From the NCBI RefSeq assembly GCF_009258225.1, contig NZ_CP043617.1, positions 1,984,001 to 2,048,000 of the forward strand: a stretch of DNA of 64,000 bases. The letters run 5' to 3'. The stretch is from Sulfurimonas lithotrophica. Lineage in GTDB: Bacteria > Campylobacterota > Campylobacteria > Campylobacterales > Sulfurimonadaceae. Each line of letters begins with the position of its first letter. Within the stretch, counting starts at the first letter, position 1. Both the position numbers and the translations under genes were made by a program. The notes beneath the pieces are model-generated. The model was not told the origin of the DNA. It saw only the letters and a list, made by a program, of their open reading frames with translations, and did no database searches. Shown one piece after another: positions 17,125-33,825 of the stretch.

Positions 17125-18064
17125 AATTCTCTTTATAAAGCAGTGGACTATCCAAATCCACATATTTTACGACATCTTTATATGCATCTACTAGACTGGA
17201 TGCATATGCTATAGATGTAGGACCCTCAAGCATACTTCCCATCATAACGGGTACTTTTTTAGCTCTGCAATACTCCAAAATCTCCATAGCTTTTGTTATG
17301 CCTCCGCATTTCATAAGTTTTATATTTATAATATCCGCAATTTTATTTTCCACTACAACTTTTACATCTTCAAATGTAAAACAACTCTCATCGGCAACTA
17401 TAGGAATGTCTGAATACTCAGTTATTTTTTTTAATGATTCTAGTTCATCTTTTTTTACAGGTTGTTCGATAAGCTCTATTCCCACGTCTTTTATGGCATC
17501 TATATAGGTTATGCTGTCTTTATAACTCCAAGCCTGATTTGCATCTATAAGCAGGCTTGCATCAGGATTTTGCTCTTTTATCTTTTTTGTTACCTCTATA
17601 GCATGGTTTATATTATCGTTAAACTTTAGCTTTAGTATATCGTTTTGACTTGTGTATGCTATATTTGCATCTGCGAGCATTTTAGAGACATCTCCTAAAG
17701 ATATTGTTATTGCCGTTTTTTTATCTGTTTTGTTATTTAAAGGATTCAGTATATTAAAAAGTGCCATATCCAAAGCTGCCCTTGCACTCGAACCTATTTT
17801 AAAAGAATCAAGTTTAGCTATTGCCTCTTGAGGACTTAATCCTATTAGCCTTGCTTTATAACTATCTATACTGTTTAAAATCAAATCTAAATCTTCACCC
17901 GTGATAGCTTTAGTTGCGGGTGCTTCGCCAAAAGATAAATTACCGCTTTGCAGTTCAATCCTTACCCTTACGAACTCTACATTATCAACTCTTCTTAAAG
18001 CTGTTATAAAAGGGGTTTTTAGAGGAATTGTTTCTATTGTAGTTGTTATTTTTTTTATCTTCAT
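17114..18064 (-). CDS. L-Ala-D/L-Glu (dipeptide) epimerase, enolase superfamily
   Basis: The 316-residue protein has the muconate-lactonising subgroup layout of the enolase superfamily: a capping domain, then a barrel with metal ligands in LLIDANQAW, LIEQPV and VADESCF, and catalytic lysines expected in LKLKF (about 150) and INIKLMKCGG (about 248). The MGSMLEGPTSIA end is typical of L-Ala-D/L-Glu epimerases, which convert the murein dipeptide L-Ala-D-Glu so it can be digested. It overlaps the upstream DUF819 gene by ATGA, and a peptidoglycan amidase precedes that gene, so a murein-peptide salvage role fits. Specificity for other dipeptides cannot be excluded. Confidence 0.87.
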   Translation of the reverse strand: MKIKKITTTIETIPLKTPFITALRRVDNVEFVRVRIELQSGNLSFGEAPATKAITGEDLDLILNSIDSYKARLIGLSPQEAIAKLDSFKIGSSARAALDMALFNILNPLNNKTDKKTAITISLGDVSKMLADANIAYTSQNDILKLKFNDNINHAIEVTKKIKEQNPDASLLIDANQAWSYKDSITYIDAIKDVGIELIEQPVKKDELESLKKITEYSDIPIVADESCFTFEDVKVVVENKIADIINIKLMKCGGITKAMEILEYCRAKKVPVMMGSMLEGPTSIAYASSLVDAYKDVVKYVDLDSPLLYKENFKK

Positions 18065-19200
18065 TTTGCAAAGCCCTCTAATATGTTACCGACAAAAAGT
18101 CCGCCGAAAGTACCTATTATATATCCCATTATAGCCATCAACACGCCAACTCCTACCAGACTTTTATTATAAGCTGCCGCTAAAATAGGTGCAGATGCTA
18201 CGCCGCCTATATTACTAAGAGATGCTACGCAGATGCTAAATAGATCTAGTTTAAATATCTTTGCACCCGCTACCATGATTAGTGCATGAATAACGAGGAT
18301 TAAAAAACCTCCAAGTACATAAAAACCGATACCCTCAAAACTCTCAAATACTGCACGTGAACCGATAAGCGCTATTAGCATATATAGCATCGACGTAGCT
18401 ATGTCACTTGAACCGTTTATCTCACGCACTCTTGTAAAAGAAGCTAAAACTCCGCTAAATGTAGCTGTTACAACCATAGTAGTAGTTGAGTTTATTATGG
18501 ATATATTCTGAGCTATAACTTGAGAGAAAAAAGATACTGCTAAAGATAAAATAATCAAAGACCAATATCTCTTTGCACCGATATTGCAAGCACATCCGAT
18601 GCTATTTATAGCATCATCACTCGACTTTGCATCCGTAAACTTGTTAAACAGGTTTGCAAATCCTACTATAAAAAGTAAAAATGCCACCCAAAACGTATAG
18701 TTAAAACTATCTACTATCAGTGCATAACCAAAAGCTTCATCACTTACACCAAGAGCCGAACCGACTGCTACCATATTTGCAGTACCGCCCATCCAGCTTC
18801 CCGCAAGTGCTCCAAATGCTCCTAACATATCCTTATCAAAACCAAGTATTAAAGAGATGAGTATAAAACCTAAAGCTATAGATGCAACTGCCAAGATATA
18901 TGCAATAATTAACTTTTTACCAAGTTTTAAAAACTGCCTGATATCGACTTGCAACAACATCAAAAATATCATAGCAGGAAGAAGGTTTGTTTTTGTCAAT
19001 TTATATATATCGTTTATCTCTTTGTTTAACTCCCATAATCCAAAAGAAGCGAGCAACATTGTACTGGCATATATAAGGACTACTGCGGGAATATATTTAA
19101 AAAAATTCCACTTTGTTTTTTGTTCCAGTCCGCTTAAAAAAGTTGCTATTATAGCTAGAACAAAAAGATAGCTAAATGGATTAGTTATCACAAGGTGCAC
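18061..19200 (-). CDS. DUF819-family membrane transporter-like protein
   Basis: This 379-residue integral membrane protein has about ten hydrophobic helices and matches the DUF819 (YjcL-like) family: a conserved GALAGSWMGGTANMVAVG stretch (about 130-150) and ASLSNIGGVASAPILAAAY near the C-terminus. DUF819 proteins are distant relatives of secondary transporters, with no settled substrate. The gene lies between an amidase upstream and a dipeptide epimerase downstream (ATGA overlap with the latter), suggesting it imports or exports muropeptide-derived dipeptides. The start is GTG at 19200, inside the amidase 3' end (20-base overlap); a second in-frame GTG at 19191 is also possible. Confidence 0.85.
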   Translation of the reverse strand: MHLVITNPFSYLFVLAIIATFLSGLEQKTKWNFFKYIPAVVLIYASTMLLASFGLWELNKEINDIYKLTKTNLLPAMIFLMLLQVDIRQFLKLGKKLIIAYILAVASIALGFILISLILGFDKDMLGAFGALAGSWMGGTANMVAVGSALGVSDEAFGYALIVDSFNYTFWVAFLLFIVGFANLFNKFTDAKSSDDAINSIGCACNIGAKRYWSLIILSLAVSFFSQVIAQNISIINSTTTMVVTATFSGVLASFTRVREINGSSDIATSMLYMLIALIGSRAVFESFEGIGFYVLGGFLILVIHALIMVAGAKIFKLDLFSICVASLSNIGGVASAPILAAAYNKSLVGVGVLMAIMGYIIGTFGGLFVGNILEGFAK

Positions 19201-19831
19201 GCTTTAAAGATTTAAAATGTTTAACAAGTTTGTTCATAAAGTTTGGATGCGGGTCATTCTTTTTCGTCCTGTATCCGGCGTCTCTCTCAAGCCAAAGTTC
19301 ATGATTTTCAAAACATCTGTATTCATAGTGTCCGACCAAATACTCTATAGAATCAAACTTTCTTTTAAGATACTTAACTAAAAATATATTTGATTTCAGT
19401 TGTGCATCCGTTAAGTTGTTTTCACCATCTGCACCACCTACATTTTCAATACCTATGGAGTTATAGTTAAGTCCTATTACATGTCGTGCCATGAAATTTA
19501 GCGGCATCAACTGATGTATAGTTCCGTTTCGTTCAACCATAAAATGGGTGCTAACATTAACAGCTCCAGCAGAACTTATGTCTGCACGTAGTGATGGAAG
19601 TTTCTCTTCCATAAAACGACTTAGCGATTCTTCAAAAGAGTTTATTGCCGTATGATGAATAAGAATTATCTTTGGTGTAATTTTTATATCTTTGGCATCT
19701 ATACCATAGTGTGCTTTTATATAAGACTTTGTAAGTTCAACCCTGTTATCCGAGAACTTTATAGGTGTTTGAATAATTTCTTGTGCATCTAAAAAAGATA
19801 CAATAACCAGTATTAAATATATATATTTCAT
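19181..19831 (-). CDS. Exported N-acetylmuramoyl-L-alanine amidase (Amidase_2)
   Basis: This 216-residue enzyme has a short signal peptide (MKYIYLILVIVSFLDA) and an amidase_2/PGRP-like domain. Zinc ligands are expected at IHHTA (about 54), the His of VGHYEYR (about 167) and the His of DPHPNF (about 199); GTIHQLMP and NYNSIGIENVGG are typical of the fold. It cleaves the bond between MurNAc and L-Ala in peptidoglycan, releasing stem peptides in the periplasm. It is the first gene of a three-gene run with the DUF819 permease and dipeptide epimerase, which together look like a salvage route for the peptides it frees. Confidence 0.88.
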   Translation of the reverse strand: MKYIYLILVIVSFLDAQEIIQTPIKFSDNRVELTKSYIKAHYGIDAKDIKITPKIILIHHTAINSFEESLSRFMEEKLPSLRADISSAGAVNVSTHFMVERNGTIHQLMPLNFMARHVIGLNYNSIGIENVGGADGENNLTDAQLKSNIFLVKYLKRKFDSIEYLVGHYEYRCFENHELWLERDAGYRTKKNDPHPNFMNKLVKHFKSLKRAPCDN

Positions 19832-19895
19832 AAGCTATATTTTACTCTGTTAATATTTATACAACTTTAATTACAAAAGTGGTAATATCTCTCTC

Positions 19896-20273
19896 ATGGG
19901 TATACACAAAGTTCAAAAACAAAAATTATTAAATGAACCATTAAGCGATGAAGCATTAAAGCTTGGACGTGCAATTTATAACACTTACTTGGAAAATGAA
20001 GAGTTAGAGATGCAAATCAATATCTCTAAATTATTTAAACTATTTAAATTAAATGCTACAAACGATTCATTGGCATATATTAAAAGCATTTTTATGGAAC
20101 TTACAGAACCCATTATTGTAAAAAACTTTAAATTTTGGAACAACATATATCCGATGCGAATAGTAACTTTTTGCATATATAGATTTCATGATGACTATGT
20201 TGATATCGAACTAAGCGAAGAATTTTTAGAGGTTGAAAAAACCTATATGATTGACAATTTTTTAACGAACTAA
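19896..20273 (+). CDS. Conserved-type hypothetical protein
   Basis: I do not recognise this 125-residue protein. It is soluble, mixed helix and strand, with no Cys cluster or signal peptide. The N-terminal half is helical (LSDEALKLGRAIYNTYLE) and the C-terminal half has YRFHDDYVDIELSEEFLEVE, weakly reminiscent of winged-helix modules in plasmid replication initiators, but that is only an impression. TAATAT lies 7 bases before the ATG and no Shine-Dalgarno is visible, so the transcript may be leaderless. It ends 20 bases before the exonuclease gene on the same strand. Confidence 0.7.
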   Translation: MGIHKVQKQKLLNEPLSDEALKLGRAIYNTYLENEELEMQINISKLFKLFKLNATNDSLAYIKSIFMELTEPIIVKNFKFWNNIYPMRIVTFCIYRFHDDYVDIELSEEFLEVEKTYMIDNFLTN

Positions 20274-20293
20274 ACGATAACTAAAGGACTAAT

Positions 20294-21037
20294 TTGGCAA
20301 AACATTACGTAATACTCGATACCGAAACAACGGGAACAAATGAAGAAGACAGAGTTATACAACTGGGGTACATGGTTCTTGGTGCAAAACAACCCGAAGT
20401 ACATAACGAATTTTTTTCTTGTGAAGTTCCTATAAAATTTGGAGCTATGGAGGTTCACGGCATTACTCAAGAGATGATTGATGGCAAGCCTTCAATCAAA
20501 GAGAGTATAGCATACAAAAGACTTCAAGAGCTAAATACAAACGAAAACTATATGATAATCCATAATGCACCCTTTGATTTGGATATGTTAGCCAAGGAAG
20601 GCTTTAATACTAAAATGAAAGTTATAGATACACTGCGTGTAGCTAAACACATATACAAAGATGAAGAGGCTCACCGTCTGCAATACTTTCGTTATAAAAT
20701 GGGTTTGTATAAAGATGAACAAAAAGAAGCAAATGAACTAGGCATAGAAGTAAAAGCACACGATGCCATAGGTGATGTACTTATTCTTAAGCTGTTTTTA
20801 TCAAAACTTCGTCAATCCGTTCAAAAAATATTTCCAAACGACAACCCCGTCGATAAAATGGTTGACTTAACAAATACACCTATTTTGATAGACAAATTTA
20901 GATTTGGAAAATACAAAGGAAAAACTTTACGCGAAGTAGCACACGAAGATGCCGGTTATTTACGTTGGATGCTAAGTTCTATGGAGAATTTAGATGCAGA
21001 TATGCGCTATTCACTACAAAGTGTGTTAGAGAATTAA
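20294..21037 (+). CDS. DnaQ-type 3'-5' exonuclease (ExoX-like)
   Basis: This 247-residue nuclease of the DEDDh family shows exo I ILDTETTGT (about 8-16), exo II HNAPFDLDML (about 90) and exo III AHDAIGDV (about 155). The C-terminal 60 residues (RFGKYKGKTLREVA ... YLRWML) are the small extension also found in exonuclease X-like proteins. It probably trims single-stranded 3' ends in DNA repair; it is not the polymerase epsilon subunit by architecture, though that cannot be fully excluded. The start is TTG at 20294 with AAAGGA upstream. The 3' end overlaps the convergent acylphosphatase by 4 bases. Confidence 0.88.
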   Translation: MAKHYVILDTETTGTNEEDRVIQLGYMVLGAKQPEVHNEFFSCEVPIKFGAMEVHGITQEMIDGKPSIKESIAYKRLQELNTNENYMIIHNAPFDLDMLAKEGFNTKMKVIDTLRVAKHIYKDEEAHRLQYFRYKMGLYKDEQKEANELGIEVKAHDAIGDVLILKLFLSKLRQSVQKIFPNDNPVDKMVDLTNTPILIDKFRFGKYKGKTLREVAHEDAGYLRWMLSSMENLDADMRYSLQSVLEN

Positions 21038-21303
21038 TACCTTATCTCAAATCCGTTTTTAAATACTTCATCGCACTTTTGTGTATGAAGTTCATTTACT
21101 ACGCTATTTGGAGAACCTTTTTTAAGAATCTCTTTAAACTCTTCTAATCGTAATTCATCACAAGTTACACAAACTTCAACATTTCCATCGGAAAGGTTTT
21201 TTACATAACCGCTAAACCCTGTAGCAGCTGCATTTTTTTGAATATTTGCACGATAATATACGCCTTGAACACGACCGATAACTATAAATTTATATGATTG
21301 CAT
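21034..21303 (-). CDS. Acylphosphatase
   Basis: This 89-residue alpha/beta enzyme hydrolyses acyl phosphates such as acetyl or carbamoyl phosphate. Both catalytic residues are visible: Arg in GRVQGVYYRAN (about 19) and Asn in GYVKNLSDG (about 37). Size and order match the family. It stands alone between the exonuclease (4-base convergent overlap) and the rpoC terminator. Confidence 0.93.
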   Translation of the reverse strand: MQSYKFIVIGRVQGVYYRANIQKNAAATGFSGYVKNLSDGNVEVCVTCDELRLEEFKEILKKGSPNSVVNELHTQKCDEVFKNGFEIRY

Positions 21304-21354
21304 AAAACAATTGTACAGTAAATATTGGAAAAAATAAAATTGAAGGATTGTTAT

Positions 21355-21378
21355 GGATAAGGAAATTTTTCCTTATCC
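21355..21378 (-). terminator. Terminator hairpin of the rpoBC transcript
   Basis: GGATAAGGAA and TTCCTTATCC form a perfect 10-bp stem with a 4-base loop, 21 bases after the rpoC stop. On the minus strand no long T run follows, so it is either an imperfect terminator or a 3' stabiliser. It is the only strong hairpin at the end of the operon. Confidence 0.6.
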
Positions 21379-21399
21379 GTAATATAAAAGTAGTTACTA

Positions 21400-30058
<8,659 letters not shown>

Positions 30059-30083
30059 CTACCTCTGTAAGTTGTAATTGGAA

Positions 30084-30258
30084 CTTGAGTTCACGACTCA
30101 AGATAAATTTATCTAAGCGTCCTTAGATAAAAACAGTTTTATAAAGTATGGATATACTTCATAAATATAATAGTGCTTATAAACGACATAAGGGCACTTT
30201 AGCTAAGAGACTTAAATCTCTAAGCTAAAGCGCCCGAAAATTGAGGGCAAAAGCCCTC
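30084..30258 (-). promoter_or_regulatory. Structured rplL-rpoB intergenic region (four hairpins)
   Basis: In minus-strand order: a 6-bp GAGGGC stem (30243-30258), followed by AATTTT, looks like a weak terminator. A long hairpin (30192-30235) has arms of 19 bases with one wobble and one mismatch and a 6-base loop. A perfect 10-bp stem with a 4-base loop lies at 30108-30131 and a perfect 7-bp stem at 30084-30102. In E. coli this junction carries an attenuator and an RNase III site that set RpoB below L7/L12; the same logic is likely here but not shown by homology of sequence. Confidence 0.65.
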
Positions 30259-30279
30259 CAAATAAAAAAAGTAAAATTC

Positions 30280-30651
30280 TTACTTAAGTTCTACTGATGC
30301 ACCAGCTTCTTCAAGCTCAGCTTTAGCAGCTTCAGCAGTTTCTTTATCTACACCTTCTTTGATTACCGATGGAGTAGCTTCACATGCCTCTTTAGCTTCT
30401 TTTAGTCCTAAACCAGTAAGACCACGAACTACTTTAATAACACCGATTTTCTTAGCACCGGCATCAGTTAATACAACATCAAACTCAGTTTTTTCTTCAG
30501 CAGCTTCACCACCGGCTACAGCTCCACCAGCTACAGCAACAGGTTGTGCAGATACACCAAATTTTTCTTCAAACTCTTTTACAAGCTCAGAAAGTTCTAA
30601 TACAGAAAGTCCTGAGATAAACTCTAATACGTCTTCTTTAGTTACAGCCAT
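30280..30651 (-). CDS. rplL: 50S ribosomal protein L7/L12
   Basis: The 123-residue acidic stalk protein has the usual three parts: an N-terminal dimerisation helix ([20 protein letters not shown]), an Ala/Gly/Val-rich hinge (about 36-52) and the C-terminal factor-binding domain with [12 protein letters not shown] and GLGLKEAKE. It recruits elongation factors to the ribosome. It follows rplJ by about 150 bases in the standard order, a somewhat wide gap, and precedes the hairpin-rich rpoB leader. Confidence 0.97.
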   Translation of the reverse strand: MAVTKEDVLEFISGLSVLELSELVKEFEEKFGVSAQPVAVAGGAVAGGEAAEEKTEFDVVLTDAGAKKIGVIKVVRGLTGLGLKEAKEACEATPSVIKEGVDKETAEAAKAELEEAGASVELK

Positions 30652-30802
30652 TTTAGGCTCCTTTTTCTTTTAATATTTTTTATATAGAGAATAAATATCT
30701 CTATTATAACAAAAGCGTGGCTATGCAACGCGTGAGCTCTCCGCTGAGGAGAACCAAGTGTTAACGTAGCTAAATGGGCTTTTGCTCATTTGGCGTAATA
30801 AA

Positions 30803-31288
30803 TTATGCCGCCTCTTGTTCTTTTTTCTCTTTAAGAGCGTTAAGACCAAATCCAATACATGTAAGTGGAGCCATCCAAGTAGCGGCAAGCATACCAAGAA
30901 GTTCTTCACGTCCAGGAAGTTTAGCAAATGCTTCAACTTTAGCAGCATCAGCGGCTTCACGGTCAATGTAAGCAGACTTAATTACAAATTTTTCATTATT
31001 TTTAGCAAAATTAGAAACAACTTTTGAAGTTGCAACAGAATCATCACCCCAAACAAGAATGTTTGTGTCTTGTAACTCAATACCTTCTAACTCAGCGTTT
31101 TTAAGAGCGATTGTAGCAAGAGTATTTTTAACAACTTGAACTTTTGCTTCTTTTTCGCGAGCGATTTTTCTTAAACCTTCAAGTTCAGAAACGCTTAATC
31201 CTTTGTAATCACAAAAGATTACAGACTGAGCATCTTTAAACTCATTTGAAAGTACTTCAATAATTTCAGCTTTTTGTGTTTTTGTCAT
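30803..31288 (-). CDS. rplJ: 50S ribosomal protein L10
   Basis: The 161-residue stalk base anchors L7/L12 dimers and the 23S rRNA. It begins MTKTQKAEIIEVLSNEF and includes FCDYKGLSVSELEGLR and VVKNTLA, all typical of L10; the C-terminal helix that binds L12 is present, ending KKEQEAA. AAAGGAGAATATTC precedes the ATG. The 150-base leader to rplA probably holds the autoregulatory site. Confidence 0.96.
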   Translation of the reverse strand: MTKTQKAEIIEVLSNEFKDAQSVIFCDYKGLSVSELEGLRKIAREKEAKVQVVKNTLATIALKNAELEGIELQDTNILVWGDDSVATSKVVSNFAKNNEKFVIKSAYIDREAADAAKVEAFAKLPGREELLGMLAATWMAPLTCIGFGLNALKEKKEQEAA

Positions 31289-31439
31289 AGAATATTCTCC
31301 TTTCCAGACATCTAAGTGAATAATTCACTTCACTTCAATAGGATATTAAGCTAAGCACCTATATCTTTAGTCCATAAAATGCAGTTACCAAAGCAGTAAC
31401 TTTATAATACCCCACATTATTGTGGGATACTAAAAATTA
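31289..31439 (-). promoter_or_regulatory. Candidate L10 leader (rplJ 5' region)
   Basis: The rplA-rplJ gap has a 10-bp hairpin (31408-31431, arms ATACCCCACA and TGTGGGATAC, one wobble pair), a small GTTAC/GTAAC stem (31388-31404), and a conserved-looking AGGTGCTTAGCTTAAT stretch leading to a GTGAATTATTCAC hairpin near the ribosome-binding site. L10(L12)4 binds such leaders to repress its own synthesis in many bacteria. I cannot confirm the kink-turn, so this is a positional and structural inference. Confidence 0.45.
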
Positions 31440-32132
31440 CTATTTAATGTCTAGTAGTTCGGCAGTATCTAGTTTTATAGCAGGCGACATAGTTAAACTA
31501 ATAGCACCGCTTTTTATATATTTACCTTTTGCAGAAGCCGGTTTTTGCTTGTTAATAGCTTTTAAGAAAGTGTTAAAGTTTTCTTCAATTTGTTTAGCAT
31601 CAAAACTAACTTTACCGATACCTGCGTGGATATTACCTTTTTTATCAACTCTAAAGTTTACTTGACCGCCTTTTAAGTTGTTAACTGCAGTAGCTACATC
31701 TGGAGTAACAGTTCCTGTTTTAGGGTTAGGCATAAGACCTTTTGGTCCAAGGATACGACCAATTTGTCCAACAAGACCCATACAATCAGGTGCTGCAACA
31801 ACAACGTCAAAGTTAAACACACCCTCTTTTACTTGTGCAACTAAATCATCAGTACCGACAATATCAGCACCTGCAGCTTTAGCTTCATCCGCTTTTGCAC
31901 CTTTAGCAAATACGGCTACACGTACAGTTTTACCCGTACCGTGTGGTAAAACGATAGCACCGCGAACCATTTGGTCAGCGTGACGAGGATCTACGTTTAG
32001 ATTAAGTGCAACTTCGACAGTTTCATCAAATTTTGCACTTTTTAATTCTTTTACAGTACTTGTAGCTTCAGCAACGCTGTAAGCTTTCGTATTATCAATT
32101 TTTTCTTGTAATTGTTTATATCTTTTACTCAT
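31440..32132 (-). CDS. rplA: 50S ribosomal protein L1
   Basis: The 230-residue protein of the L1 stalk controls exit of deacylated tRNA and often represses its own mRNA. The N-terminus [12 protein letters not shown] and the central [26 protein letters not shown] and [15 protein letters not shown] stretches are diagnostic. I start at ATG 32132; a longer open frame (to 32162) lacks the family N-terminus. GGAGATTTGAAA precedes the chosen start. It lies between rplK and rplJ in the universal order. Confidence 0.97.
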   Translation of the reverse strand: MSKRYKQLQEKIDNTKAYSVAEATSTVKELKSAKFDETVEVALNLNVDPRHADQMVRGAIVLPHGTGKTVRVAVFAKGAKADEAKAAGADIVGTDDLVAQVKEGVFNFDVVVAAPDCMGLVGQIGRILGPKGLMPNPKTGTVTPDVATAVNNLKGGQVNFRVDKKGNIHAGIGKVSFDAKQIEENFNTFLKAINKQKPASAKGKYIKSGAISLTMSPAIKLDTAELLDIK

Positions 32133-32201
32133 TTTCAAATCTCCGATTAAATTCTTCCACAATTATTTAAATCGCTGTGGTTAACGATAAAGTCTTAAAG
32201 A

Positions 32202-32627
32202 CTAATCTACGATATCAACACCCATTGAGCGAGCAGTACCAGCTAAAGTATTAGCTGCCATCTCTACATCGTCAGTATTTAAGTCAACAATTTTTTGGTT
32301 TACGATTTCCATTAATTGAGCCTTAGTTAATTTACCAACTTTGTTTTTAAGTGGATTATCTGTACCTTTTTTAAGACCAGCTGCTTTCATGATTAATGCA
32401 GATGCAGGTGGCTGCTTAGTGATAAAAGTAAAGCTTCTATCAGTATAAACAGTAATAACAGTCGGAACTTTGAATCCCATCATGTCTTTTGTTTTTTCAT
32501 TAAAAGCTTTAGTAAATTCCATAATGTTAACACCACGTTGACCTAAAGCAGGACCTACCGGTGGAGCAGGATTTGCTTTACCAGCATCAATTTGAAGTTT
32601 GATGTAACCATCTATTTTCTTTGCCAT
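32202..32627 (-). CDS. rplK: 50S ribosomal protein L11
   Basis: The 141-residue protein binds the GTPase-associated centre of 23S rRNA. It shows the proline-rich N-terminal [20 protein letters not shown] and the C-terminal [10 protein letters not shown], both diagnostic. AAGGAAAAACT precedes the ATG. It follows nusG after a 110-base gap that contains a perfect 15-bp hairpin. Confidence 0.97.
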   Translation of the reverse strand: MAKKIDGYIKLQIDAGKANPAPPVGPALGQRGVNIMEFTKAFNEKTKDMMGFKVPTVITVYTDRSFTFITKQPPASALIMKAAGLKKGTDNPLKNKVGKLTKAQLMEIVNQKIVDLNTDDVEMAANTLAGTARSMGVDIVD

Positions 32628-32685
32628 AGTTTTTCCTTGTTTTTTTTATTTTTGACGTAATCCGAATAAATTCGGTCACTTTTAG

Positions 32686-32730
32686 ACTGTGCTAAAGTTA
32701 AACCTCTTAGAAGTCTAACTTTAGCACAGT
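32686..32730 (-). other. Long perfect hairpin between nusG and rplK
   Basis: ACTGTGCTAAAGTTA and TAACTTTAGCACAGT are exact 15-base inverted repeats around a 15-base loop, 7 bases after the nusG stop. A second small stem (CCGAATAAATTCGG, 32662-32675) follows before rplK. No T run follows, so this is more likely a processing, attenuation or L1-binding element than a simple terminator. Confidence 0.65.
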
Positions 32731-32737
32731 ATATAAA

Positions 32738-33265
32738 TTATATGACTTTCTCTACCTGAGTATAAGAGATATCTACAGGTGTAGCTCTTCCGAAGATTGA
32801 AACATTTAGTTTTAAAGTTCCATGCTCTAAATCATATTCATCAACCGTTGCCGTAAAGTTAGCAAACGGACCTTCATTGATACGAACCATTTCACCAGGT
32901 TCAAAAAATACTTTTGGTTTTGGTGCAGCACGATTGTTAACTCTGTCTAAAATAGTATTAATATCGTGTTCGCTTAACGGTGTAGGCTTACTACCTTCTC
33001 CAATAAATCCTGAAACTTTCGGTATGCGTTGAATCATATGCTGAATTTCAGTATTTAAATCAATTCTTGCAAATACATAACCAGAATAAAGGGAACGTTC
33101 ACTTACTCTTTTTTTACCGTCTTTTACATCTATTACATCTTCCGTAGGAACTATAACATCAGTAATAGCATCTTGAAGTCCCATCTCTTCAATCATAATA
33201 AAGATAGCATCACGTACTGCTCTCTCGCTTCCATATGTCTGAATAGAATACCATTGATGTGCCAT
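32738..33265 (-). CDS. nusG: Transcription termination/antitermination factor NusG
   Basis: The 175-residue protein links RNA polymerase to Rho or the leading ribosome. The N-terminal NGN domain begins HQWYSIQTYGSERAV and includes SGYVFARIDL; the C-terminal KOW domain has EPGEMVRINEGPFANFTATV and RATPVDISYTQVEKV. The length is standard for the short form. It follows secE by 10 bases. Confidence 0.97.
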   Translation of the reverse strand: MAHQWYSIQTYGSERAVRDAIFIMIEEMGLQDAITDVIVPTEDVIDVKDGKKRVSERSLYSGYVFARIDLNTEIQHMIQRIPKVSGFIGEGSKPTPLSEHDINTILDRVNNRAAPKPKVFFEPGEMVRINEGPFANFTATVDEYDLEHGTLKLNVSIFGRATPVDISYTQVEKVI

Positions 33266-33275
33266 GAGACTCTCC

Positions 33276-33455
33276 TTATCCTAATATAGTTGACATAACT
33301 GAAGACATCAGTAAATCAACTAAAGCTAAAAATGCAGAAATAACTGCAACAACAATTACAACTGAAATATAAGCCTGTTTAACCTGACCTTTAGTAGGAA
33401 AGATTACCTTAGCTAATTCTAATTTTGCGTTTTTGAAGTGTGTACTTAAATTCAT
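33276..33455 (-). CDS. secE: Preprotein translocase subunit SecE
   Basis: This short single-span SecE has 59 residues. It begins MNLSTHFKNAKLELAKVIFP, and the amphipathic helix with the conserved ELAKVIFPTKGQV segment is followed by one membrane helix (AYISVVIVVAVISAFLALVDLL). It clamps SecY in the inner-membrane translocon. The start ATG at 33455 follows a purine-rich AGGAAAGTT site. Position between tRNA-Trp and nusG is the conserved context. Confidence 0.95.
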   Translation of the reverse strand: MNLSTHFKNAKLELAKVIFPTKGQVKQAYISVVIVVAVISAFLALVDLLMSSVMSTILG

Positions 33456-33524
33456 AAATAACTTTCCTATATAATACGTATTTATTATAAATAAAACTGA
33501 TCAGTTTTACTAATAATAAATCTG

Positions 33525-33600
33525 TGGCAGGCGCAGAGGGACTCGAACCCCCAACACCCGGATTTGGAATCCGGTGCTCTACCATTGGAGCTATGCACCT
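33525..33600 (-). tRNA. tRNA-Trp (CCA)
   Basis: The cloverleaf is complete: acceptor AGGTGCA with TGCGCCT, D arm AGCTCCAATGGTAGAGC, anticodon stem CCGGA/TCCGG around TTCCAAA (anticodon CCA), T arm GGGGGTTCGAGTCCCTC, discriminator G and encoded CCA. It sits between rpmG and secE, the usual tuf-operon arrangement. Confidence 0.97.
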
Positions 33601-33622
33601 ATAAATAAAGAGGTAAAACTTA

Positions 33623-33775
33623 TTACAGTTTCATCTCTTTGTGATTTGTATGCTCTTTACACCATTTACAGTATTTCTTTACAGAAAACTTTTCAGTGTG
33701 AGTTTTTTTATTTTTTGTTGTGTGATAGTTACGACGAGTACATTTCTCACAACCTAAATGGATATTTTCTCTCAT
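33623..33775 (-). CDS. rpmG: 50S ribosomal protein L33
   Basis: This 50-residue protein begins MRENIHLGCEKCTRRNYHTTKNK. Two Cys pairs (CEKC and CKWC) make this the zinc-binding C+ form of L33. It lies between tuf and tRNA-Trp, its conserved location. Confidence 0.96.
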   Translation of the reverse strand: MRENIHLGCEKCTRRNYHTTKNKKTHTEKFSVKKYCKWCKEHTNHKEMKL

Positions 33776-33801
33776 TTTGTTACCTTATATAAAGGATTTT
33801 G

Positions 33802-33825
33802 GTAATTCAGGAAAACCTGAATTAC
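33802..33825 (-). terminator. Hairpin over the tuf stop codon
   Basis: GTAATTCAGG and CCTGAATTAC form a perfect 10-bp stem with a 4-base loop. The stem contains the tuf stop codon. It may terminate part of tuf transcription or set the 3' end after processing, so that tuf RNA exceeds rpmG-secE-nusG RNA. Confidence 0.5.

Noticed and set aside
33574-33792. Plus-strand frame over tRNA-Trp and rpmG
   Set aside because: It covers a tRNA and a ribosomal protein gene on the opposite strand; no coding signal of its own.
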